From: Cardiocondyla obscurior | Lineage: Eukaryota; Arthropoda; Insecta; Hymenoptera; Formicidae | DNA: 64,000 nt | Direction of reading: 5' to 3' | Assembly: GCF_019399895.1 (NCBI RefSeq) | Contig: NC_091864.1 | Coordinates: 9,712,001-9,776,000 of the forward strand | Position numbers and translations under genes: made by a program | Part shown: piece after piece, positions 26,001 through 37,600 of the stretch | Position numbering within the stretch: the stretch's first letter is position 1 | How the letters are laid out: every line of letters begins with the position of its first letter | Notes under the pieces: generated by a model | What the model saw: only the letters and a program-made list of their open reading frames with translations | Told to the model about the DNA's origin: nothing | Database searches by the model: none

Positions 26001-29000
26001 TTAAAAGAATATATAAAAGAATATAATTATCCGTAATTTATCATTGAACGAAGATTTCTCGCGGCAAAAAATTATATTTTGCTAAACTAAAGGAAATAAG
26101 TGTGGCCGAGTGTCATATTATTTAAATAGTCTCGTTAAAAACGCCTTGAGCGCCGTGTCTATTAAAAACCGTGGCTATCTTATCCGATAGCGTGGATTAT
26201 TTCGAGAGCATCTCGGATATGTGTATCCAATTATAGCGGACTATAGTAGAACGTTATAATAGATGGCAAACAACTAAATGGAAAACGTGCCTTTTCCGAA
26301 TAAAGACAGAAACCGTTAAGGAAATGTCACGTATTTATCCTGCCGAGTCTTTCATTTTTGACACACAAATTAGTACGTCTTGTATATTACGAGAATGAAC
26401 GTTCATTGGCCTGTAATAATAATTACAACAGGAGACTTGCTGGCATATAAAGGACGAGATTGACGCCTTTCGTTTCAAAAGTCGTCTTTCTAAAAAAAGT
26501 ACTTAAAGTTCACGAACGAAGGAGTATACTGTGGCAGTTTAAGCTGCATTTTTTAGGATCTTAATCTTGCAAAATTGTATTTAAATTTGTTGTTAGATAA
26601 AATAAGTTCGGAAATATTAGACGTTATGCAGATAAATTATCAAAATGTAGCCTTTTTTTTGTAAATTGGTAATTTCAAGGTTTTTGCATACTTACTATTC
26701 GAATACCATATACAACATGCCTTCGGAGCTGTAAGTTTCTAGCAGTTCCACAATATGTGGGTGTTTCAACATGTGACATATTGTAGCCTCTCGTTTCAAA
26801 TCTAAAACATGCAAAATGAATACTTTATTAAAGAGATTTTTTCAAATTTTTGCGATACTGTGTAAATTTCCAAACGTACTAAAAATTTTTAATACTACGA
26901 CAAAAAACAATGTCAAGAAATTTCTAAAAAAAAAAAAGAATAAACGCCTATTTTCAAAGCGAAGAATGTTGAAATTGAGGAACTGTATAATATTAACACT
27001 TTTTTTTTTGTTGAGCTATTGCGTATTTTCGAATAGACGTTTAATTCGGCTACAACTGATTCACCAGTTTTGTGTTATCGGCAAAAATTAAATATTACTT
27101 TCATTTCCGGAAAAAAGGTACTTTATTAAAGGGAATCGGCTTTGAAACAATGCGTGTTTCTCGTATATTTCATCTGGACCTGTCGGCCGATACGTTGGAC
27201 TAAATCCCCGAAAAATGTGCGCGCCGCGACAATAGTCCGCCTTTCCATTCAATTTCACAATGGTCCTGGCGTCGGTTCACAACTCGAACCCATGTTTAGT
27301 CGGTCGCACAGCATTGGGGAAAACGCACACTGTCAGGTGAACGGATAGGGGAGCATAGGCCTTGTTTGGAATGAACGGTGGAAATTAATGGCAGGGTATT
27401 TACAAGGAGCCGATGGGAACGGTTTCCCTTATTTCAATTAACTCAGAAAACAGTCCAAAATGCATATATGTAAGCGTGTACGTAAGCGAGACATTCATTT
27501 TGTACCGTTTAAATAACGAAATGTTGAAACAGTTCGTCTGAACTAAATTAACATATTTTTTCCTGTCTGAGTTTTATGAATTGTAAGGTATATATATACA
27601 TATATACATATATAGTTTCAAAATATTTTACCCGGTATTTTATGGTTTCGAAGACGCTCCATCAAATATGCAAATCAACTTCGACTGATCACTCGAGGTT
27701 GAAATGCATGTTTTATAAGACATAAAAAAAAAATTTCTGCCTTTCGAGTCATATGCAAGCTCACGTTCAAAAATTCATTCATTGAAATAGAGAAAGTACG
27801 TGGCTTTGTGAATGTTTTTAGTGTACGTGTCTTTCGTACGTATATATACTCACCCGCAGTGCTGAGCCCAGGACTAGAAGTGAACTTTGCCACATCGACA
27901 ATTTTTACCGCGAAAATCTGGCCGGTATGGCGGTGAATGCATTTCCGAACGACGCTGAATGGCCCTCTGTAACAATGCGAACGAGACGTTAGCAGTGGCA
28001 ATTATACTCACGATATGTCTTTGAATACGGATTACGCGTATTGTCAGGATTAAATCGCATAGAGAACTAATAAGCGGAATTGATTAAATATTGCACGATC
28101 TTTCGTATTTGCAAAATGTGAGAAAGCCTTGTAAAATGAAGTTCCGGTGTCACGGGATTGATATCTTGAGATTTCTTTGATATCACTTTATAGACCAAGG
28201 TTACGTCCTTCCGGTGACCTAACGCCATTTTTAAATGTCGTGCGCTGTGACTCTCCACGTTTCTTACGCATGCATGTGTTAATTTTGCATCCACGGCGTT
28301 GTATCTATATACATGTATAAATTTTACACGAGCTTATACATTACGTACTGGTAAAAGAAAGTCGAGAGGACAAAAATGTTAATTTAATCAATAGTTCTAG
28401 CACAGAAACCAAAACAGCGAAATGTCTCGAGTTTATATTTAAAATGCAGTTATTTTTAAATTATATTCAGGTAGCAACACACGCACACAAGCCGTCGATT
28501 AATTATTTATAGGCGGTCAATGTTTCAGATATCGCGTTATCTATCTAGAAGAAAAAAAGTATATTTTAAATTAAGAATGCCAATCTCATATATAAATAAT
28601 TCAATTTATTAATTTTAACATATAAATTTGATTCCGAAACTAATTTTTCTCTATTTTAAAGAAAATAGTTTCAAATAAAAATTTATGTGTTTAATTTAAT
28701 GCGATCGTTCGTTATATATGTATGAAATTAACGTTCTCAATTTGGGAATATCTTTTTCCTGTGCAAATGGTTTCTGCGCGAGACAAACGTTTAGGCGTGC
28801 ACGATTCGATCTGTACTTAAGAACCGATCTCGATAGCGGCCCCTGTTATCTATCGAGTGATAACCACGCGTGCATTCGTGGAATTCGTGAAAATCCACAA
28901 CGAAGAATGTCGTGCGTAGAGCGTTTCACGCAAGCATCTATCCTCGAGGTGCTACATGGTTATAGTGCGCCAATACGTCAAACATATGTGCGATTATTTT

Positions 29001-29205
29001 AATAGCAATACAAATCGCACGTAGAATTCCTTTTGTATTTTATTTCAATTCTCTCGCGGCAAAAGATGCACTTATTTTATTCCGAAATTCTGCGCTACCA
29101 ATTTCTTTTATTAACCAGCATTATTTTGACTTCTTATTCCAGTGTTTAAAAAATCATATTCTTTTTTGCGCCTATTTTTGTATTTGTCGATCAATATAGA
29201 CGAGC

Positions 29206-29251
<46 letters not shown>

Positions 29252-32200
29252 AACAATATTTAAAGACGCGATTTGCTCACAAAATGTCTATTGTGCTTTT
29301 TAAATTTCATATATCTTAAATTAAAGTTTAAAAATTAATTTAGTTTAAATTTTAAAAATATATATAATAAATATCATTGAAATAATCTCTTTATCTTCGT
29401 ATTCGAAAAATAGCGCGAACAGGTTTTATCGAAATGCAATTATCCTTGTAAATTTTTAATATAGGGATATAATATGCTAAAAGGTAATGCTTTGAAAAAG
29501 GTGTCTATGTAAATCCTCCGCTGTCTCGTACACAGGCCGTCATCTCCGGCGTACTGGCGAACGAGTTGCTAAATACATCATCCTCCGTTTTTCGTTGTTA
29601 AAAGCCCTCTTGCAAGACGGCCCTTGAGTGCCTTAAGGCCTTCATAAAGCAATTCGCACGAAAGCGTAATCCGCCTTTTATAGAAAGCTATTGACTTCTC
29701 GTGTCAGTTTCCAGAAGGGGTCAAATATCACTGCGACCTATATTCGGAATCAATTTTCCGCTTGGGAAAGCGTACACACATGCAAGATTCCTTTTTTCTA
29801 CTTCTTTAATATTTGGATGTGCTGTGCGATATATCTTCAAAGTAGTCCCTTGATAATCTCGACACAGTAAGAAAGGTATTCTCAAATTCAGAATGTCAAT
29901 CTCAGATATAAGCAAATCATTTAATTAATTTAAATATATAAGTTTTAGTCTATCTAAAACAAATTTTTTTTTTAATTTACAAAGATTCAGTTTCAGATTG
30001 AAATTTATATTTTTAAATTAATGCAGTTATTACTTTGCTTACACGTGAAATTAACGTTTTCAGTTTAAGAATACTTTTTTTTCTGGGTATGGATAATAAA
30101 GTGGTGAATTATTTAAAATTGTACAAAAATTTAATTAAACAATACATACTTTATTATTTAATTTTTTTTTTGTAAAATTTTGGACAGTTAACCATTTTAT
30201 TATATAAAAATAAATTTTTTAAACGATCCAATATTGTGTATGTAAATGGAATATTATTAAGCTTGCATGGGTGCAGATTATTAATACAGTTCTCACCGTC
30301 GTCGAATACATTTGACCTCCTGGCCATTGTAAATTAGACTTCGAATCTCTCGTAATTGAACTTTGCCTTGTGTCGTTAACAAGTTACGTCGAAGGAAAGG
30401 TCCCGTTAATACAAACGCGCAAGTTCCATGCAGAAATCTGCTTTCCAAAACGGTAATTACGACATCGGATCGCCGTACGCTCGAGTTGTTAGAAGTTTTA
30501 GGTAAATCCGCCAGGATAGCACGCTGCTCACACTGAAGCCATAACTTAACTGAACACAACTTGTCATTGATTAGAACATGCTGCGTGCAAATTGCTGATT
30601 TATAGTCCAACTGCTCATTAATGGAAAAACTGTCGCGCGATCACTTTTATAAAACAGAATATCAAAAAAGGGGAGAACGTAGCCGGAATTTATTTGCAAC
30701 AACAAAAAAAGAAATTTTTTTTAATTATGACCCGTTTAATTTAATTTGTTTTCAAATAAATATTTGTTAGTAACATTTTTATTACACTCGTAAAATAACG
30801 TGCGCGTTTATTTTTTAATAATTAAAAATATTGTTGTAACTTATTATATTATATTAGATAAAAAATATATATATATATATAACTTCGAATTCCAGACTTT
30901 AACGGATAATTCCACGTTTTGTAATTGCCGTGTAACGACTATCGTTGCATCGTTTATTTCAGATCCGTCGGTATAAATTTCTAAAGTTTCGAAATACGCA
31001 AATTGGATGGCTCTTTGTTTGAAATATTCTTCGAGGAAATTTCAGATCTGCATAATTGGATGTCCGACATTTGTTTACGGATATAGAGACGGGAACGATG
31101 CCTGACTACATTATCGAGATACGTCTGGCCGACATTAACATTCCATCTCTATACCTCATTCGTTTCTGCGATATTGGAGGCACGTAGACGTAATGGGAGC
31201 TAGGGTAAAGCCGGGGGGAGTGAGAAATTGAAACCGCTAAATGGGATTGTTAGCGAAAGTCGAGAATAAATAACGTTTTCAGCTGGCGCGGAGGTATTCG
31301 CGGCGCTCAGAAAGGTACGTTTAACCCGCTAGAACAGTCTCTTTCACGTCGACAACCTTCGTCAGACTATTTAATCGCTCTTACTTCGCACATAATTTCT
31401 CTGTAGTTGCTCTTATCAACGCGTACGGATCATATATGTTACGGCTAACTGAAACGCGGTATACAAATGCGGCAGTAACTCTTCTCCCTTCACGGCTCTG
31501 TTAAACTTAAACCGCGTTGTCGCGATGATATTACATACTATTCTCTACATGTATATCGTCATTATGAGTTGCTTATTGCTTCGAGCTAAACTTCGTAAAC
31601 CTCATCCTCTGTCACTCATAAAAGAAAATGTAATACTAAATGCTTAAAAACAAAAGTTTATAAAAGAAAAAAACAGATTTATAAATTTAATATTAAATAT
31701 TTAAAAGAAAAATGTATAAACAAATAAATTATAAATTAATTTTTTATTTCTTTTTCTCAAAGTGCTTATAAATAAACTTCACAAGTAATGTGATGAGCTA
31801 AAACTTATATTCCTGCAGGTTTAAATGCTCTAAACCGTGCAGTATCTTTTATTAAATATTATCGTCAACTTGAAGTAATCATGATTGCTAAATGATGCTA
31901 TCGGACAAGCTTCCGATGTCAAATCAATATTAAAAAATTATCTTTCGCAAATATGTGTCACGTGAATTTACCGTTAATCAACGAGTATAAGATAAACGAA
32001 AGGGGAAACCAGCGTGCTAGTGTACACATGCAACCGGTCAAGTTTAATTATGTTGCTGATTATTCCGTTTCTCGCGTGTTGCGCTGCGTATGCAGTTCCG
32101 TCTAGCCTTGGTAAACCGTAATAATTACTTATCTCACATTTTCGTCGTAGAATATTTACAAGAGTTATTTCACGGTTCTGCCGTCACGATAATGATCATA

Positions 32201-34552
32201 TTCAGCAGAAAAAGCTGTTTCGTAACTATCGCAAAAATCGCGAATGTGATTGGTGTATGCTTCTTTTTTGTTTCGATCGAAATTAAATCCACACGTCAAT
32301 CAGATTCGAGATTTTTGTAACAGTTACCAAGCAGTTTTTTTTCCCTGCTAAACGCGATTAATATCTTCAGATGTTGGATGCACGATTTCCACGGAGTACA
32401 AAACTGGTGATCTTAACGAGCCTCAACCGTTGCTCTTGAAGCGGGATGGCAAACGCGCGACCATCTGGTATCCGGATAACGATAATGGAACGCTGAAGAT
32501 ATTCGCGGGTGGATCTATTTATCTGGCATGCCCGGGGAAAGATAATTACCTCAAAAATAGAAGTTGGGGCAACGAGGCCGAGGCAGTTTGCATAGGAGGC
32601 AAAGTGTTTGAGGTGAACAGGGTTCGCCAGAACTTCTCGTCCCTAGTTTGCAAATCTCAGGTCGAGCATCATGCTAAGTACTCGAGCTCGTCGCCCTGCC
32701 TCGATAGACACAGTCCCATAGAAATTGGTTTCAACGTGAGCAACACCTTCCTTCGCACACTCGAACTGTGTCGCGACGAGAAGACATATACGACGTACTA
32801 TACAAAGTTTGAAATGACGAAACTGATCGAGAATTATCAAAGGAGTTATCCTAGGTGAAGTTTTTTAATAATTAAATTTCTTTTTTTAATTAATAGACTT
32901 TCAATTTAATAATTCTCTCCTTTGTTCGATTTCTGAATAAATCGTTTAATATTAAACTTTGATAAATTTCAACGAATTAAATATAATTTTATTTAATATC
33001 GATATTTATCAATATTTCGACGATTAAATGAACCATTTAAATATTTAAATATTTATGATGAGCTTAAAATATTTATTACGAGCTGCTTTAACGCAATCTT
33101 GAAGAAACAACTTTTAAACGTAGTTGAAACGAGAAAAGCGTATCGTTGGTAAATACGCCTATCGATTGCATGTTCTAGACCGTCCAAGTTTCTTGCGGGA
33201 GGATTTTATCCGGGGTTAGATATAGACCATCTGTACAGATTCGAAACCCAGTTAGATACGCTCGCCAGGATTCTGAATTCGACTAAGCTGGCAGAGGAGC
33301 GATTGAAAAAGTCGGTGCAGTTTCTTTCCCGCGGGCACATGGCGGCCAAGGCGGACTTCATTTACGGCGCTCAACAAAGATCGACCTTCTGGTACCTGAA
33401 CACCGCGCCCCAGTGGCAGAGCTTTAACGGCGGCAACTGGAATTCTTTGGAGGCCAGCGTTAGACGGTTCGCCGCCAGCCGCCGCTTAGACCTCGACGTT
33501 TACACGGGGGTGCACGGTCAGATGACCATGGAGGACATTCGCGGCAGGCAGCAACCCGTGTATCTGCACGCCGAGGGCGCAGTCATGTCCGCGCCCAGGT
33601 TCTATTGGAAAGTCATCTATGACCCGTTGAGCAAGCGGGGTACGGCGTTTGTAGGTCTCAACGATCCGTTTATCAGATTAGTCGCCAGCGACGTGTACCT
33701 CTGCACCGACATCAGCGAGAAGATCAAGTGGCTGGACTGGAAGCCGCGCAATATCACACTCGGAATCTCTTACGCTTGCAGCGTCAGTGATCTGCGAAAG
33801 GCGGTACCCGTTGTGCCGTCACTCGATGTGATCGGTATTCTAATGTGACATGACGGAATCACTTTGGTCCCCTTCCATCCCGTACGTACCGCACGCTGAG
33901 AAAAAGTATATACACGTGTTGCACGCTGCGAGAAACGGAAGTCGCGATTAATCGGGTTTTATAATCCTAGACTTTTATATATTTTGAAGTCTAATTATAT
34001 ATGGATTTGTTAAAAAAAAAAATAATAATATTAATACGGAGCTGCCAGAAGAGAAACGGATATTGCAATGTTATGTCACTTATATATGGTACAAAATGAT
34101 ATCTAATACAAGGATAATATATCTCTATAAGTCAAAGTGTAACGATACTTCACTGAACTTACTGAGCAGATACTTTATCTTCGATACTAGCGAAGTGTCG
34201 ATAACAGGAAGGCAACATCCGTGCGTTCATAATAGCGAATATAGATGCTTAGCAGCTTATTGAATAACACCTCTTCGAAAATGCATTTGTCTGTTTTTTC
34301 TACTTTTATTTTATACTTGACGTTTAGGTTTATTATCGAAGCTATTTATATATTGATAATCACAGCAAGTTGTCTCTATCTCACGACCCATTTGCATCCA
34401 GATAAATTTTATCATGTATTAAAATAGAATGCAACATTTCCACGCTAAATAAAGGCGAACTTTTTAAAATATAAAAATAAAATGCGCGGCAAATAAATTA
34501 ATGCAAGCCCTCGTTTATTTGATATATCTATGAATAATTTTTATATCCATCA

Positions 34553-34610
<58 letters not shown>

Positions 34611-37600
34611 CACGTGTTCTTGAATAATAATTTTTGATAAAGTAAATAGTACGTAATATAATTTTTCTATTCAGAAAAAAAAGGAAAATCATAAAAGCTT
34701 GATCCGCGTAATTAATTAAGTTCAAGGGTAAATTTCACGGATAAAAAAAAGTTTGGCCTACCTTTAAAGGAAGACGAATACATACACATATACGTGCAGG
34801 GCGTATCGTGTGGGAGTTTGCGAGACAAAACTAGGGCGTGAATCGTAAAAGCAGAACACGCCGCCTCGTATCTCGCCTTCTACGTGTCCACATCGAGATT
34901 TAAAACCATCGAAGCATTCTGGGGATTTCTCGGTGCTTTCGCTCTCCAGCGGAGCGATGGAGCATCGAGGTAAAAGCGTCGAGGGCTCCTGTTCAATAAC
35001 TTCGTTTCCATTTCCACAACAACTTTCAGTACAATCGATCTTTCTTTACTAGCTGATAGGATCCACGAATAAATATGTAAATTTGGTGATAATTTTATGC
35101 TTTCACGATGCTACACATTCGCGACTAGACGCATGCACACCTTTAATTATTTAAAAATTAATTTCTTTTCTTAAATTAATAATGCAACAATAGTGATTTA
35201 ATAATTTACATTATTTACAGGACGCACATATAATTTAGAAACCTAATTGCGAAGTAACGCAGCTCTGATATGATGAATAATTTAATTTTGCGCGTACAAT
35301 TTTCCACGGACTCGTAAAAAAGAAGTCAAGGCGCGCTAAGTAATTATTCGGCTGATTGAGAATTCAATTAGAAAAGTTTCTATAAAGTTGCGAATTGTTG
35401 CTGGAAGTTCGATAACTGCGAGATAAAATAAATAAATATATATAAGTAAAAGATGCCGTTGCCGGTGCAATTGTGTGCTACTTCGTAATATCTTAAACGC
35501 GGAACAAAACCCCTGTAACCGTCGATTGAAAGGGAACGAGTTTAAAAGAATCGTTTGTGCGAACTGTAGCTCGCAGCGTTTAGGTTCAATTGACGCAGAA
35601 AAGAGCGTCGACTGTGCGAATTCAATTAACCGTAACGAACGAAGAATGCGCCACTTCTTGATAACCCGATGCTGAATTTAATTGACGAGATCCGCGTGTA
35701 GGAATATGTATGCGGGATGATCTCTTCGAACTGTCCCCATTGAAACGCTTCTGCACCAGTTGTTACGCGACAAAGCGCTTCTACTTAATTACACAGTTGA
35801 AAATAGCAAGAAATTGATTGTTATATGTAGTTAAATAATTTCCGATTTGTACGATGAAAACTCGCTCGTTATCGTTTAATCGAAAACGCGTGAACGTTAA
35901 TAACTATAAAACACCACCTGCCCGGGCGATATTGAAAAAATTAGCTTTATTATATTTTTTTTTTTTCGCTGATCGATCGAAATGCAAATTGATCGTAATT
36001 CAATTAGCGAGCCCCGGCACCTTCGATCCGTAATGGAGACAGAATGTAATTGGTATTAATTCATCAGGATTTCAATTTCGGATAACTCGATACTATTTGA
36101 CAGTATCGTGATCAAGTGCGTTTTAATCGGTTTTAATTAATAGTTTTAAAATATTACGAATAATGTGTGCTCCGAATAGCGTATTATTTTTTCGGGTCGT
36201 AGAAGATTCATTACCGCGCTAGGATAAAATTTAAAGTGACAAGATTGTTAATGCTAAGGCAACGCACTAAATTAATTAAACTAAATAAATAATATATTAA
36301 TTAAATAAAATAAACAATATATTATATTAATTAAATTAAACAAATAAATTAATCATACAAATTCAACGTAATTCGTAGCATGTAACGCTATCTTTCTTAT
36401 TGATAAAAGCGCAACAAGATAAAAATATTTTTATTTCGACGGAATGCGGGTATGTTCAAATCAATTAATTAATATTTGAAGCTCTTTGAAAAATCATAAA
36501 ATAATATGGAGAGGGGAAGAGAACGGAATGAAATCCGACATACGAATAATCAAACGCGATAATAAATAGCAGCATATCGTTTGCGAGCAAGATCGACAAT
36601 TGCGAGATATAAATAGTTTAGGCGGGCAGAGAATAAAACCGACAATGAGTCATAAGTCGATGATCGTCGAATGGCCTACGCCTTTGTGACAGGTATTTTA
36701 GTCACAGCTGGTGGCGTATATTATTTTGGCATGAAGGTTAGCCAATTGAATGATAAATCAAGTATTGGCTTCCGATACAAACGAAATTGCGTTTCTGTGA
36801 CAGCAATCTCGGCTTTTCAAGCCAGTCTTTCAACAGATCAAATAAACCGTTTCGGCAAAATCAGTCGTCGCTAAGCCAACAATACTAATAAAAAAAAAAA
36901 AAAAAAATATATACTTTGGTAGTGGTAAAATACTAATTATTTTTACAAGATATTTTTGTTTGAACTCCAACAAGTTTTATTTTTAAATTATTGTTTTTTC
37001 TCGATTGTTTGCTCTTTCTTCTTTACAGAGATATGCCTCAATATTTCCCCGCGTTTTTTTTTCTTTTTTTTCTCGGAATCGAGCAACAATCTTATTTTCT
37101 AAGTAAATTGGAAAAGTCTCGTGGCACACGAAAGTCCAGATAAATGATTTATCGACAGATAGACCCGACAGACAAATAGGCTGTTATCGATATGCCAAGT
37201 GAACCATTTATCCTGAAAAAGATATAACAGAATCTGTCAAAACCTTAGTGAAACGTCCATGTATATATTGCATCAATTTATGAAACGTATGATTCCTATT
37301 CCTTCGGAAAATTTTTTTCCCTCTACCTATGGGCTCTCGTTTAAAACATTAATCGCTGTATCAAGTATCAATAACCGCGTGTCCCGCTTACTGACTTACA
37401 AGTTTAGGTTTCACAACGGTTGGCAAATACGAACTCGCGGCCCATTTGCAAAATTGTACTAATATTATTATTCGAAATATGCAGTGATATGTAATCATTT
37501 AACGGCATCGATTGATTCGTAACTTGAGGCCCGGCCCACGAATTTTTGCATTGTGGCACGTAACTAAGGAAGTAATAAACAATTTAATATATTCGCCACG

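Noticed and set aside
28067..28294. 75-codon minus-strand frame (contains NPVTPELHFTRLSH)
   Set aside because: Briefly considered as transposon-derived, but no family match and no terminal repeats were seen.
36671..36874. 67-codon plus-strand frame with a hydrophobic start
   Set aside because: Short, without splice partners or recognisable content, and followed by an A-run.
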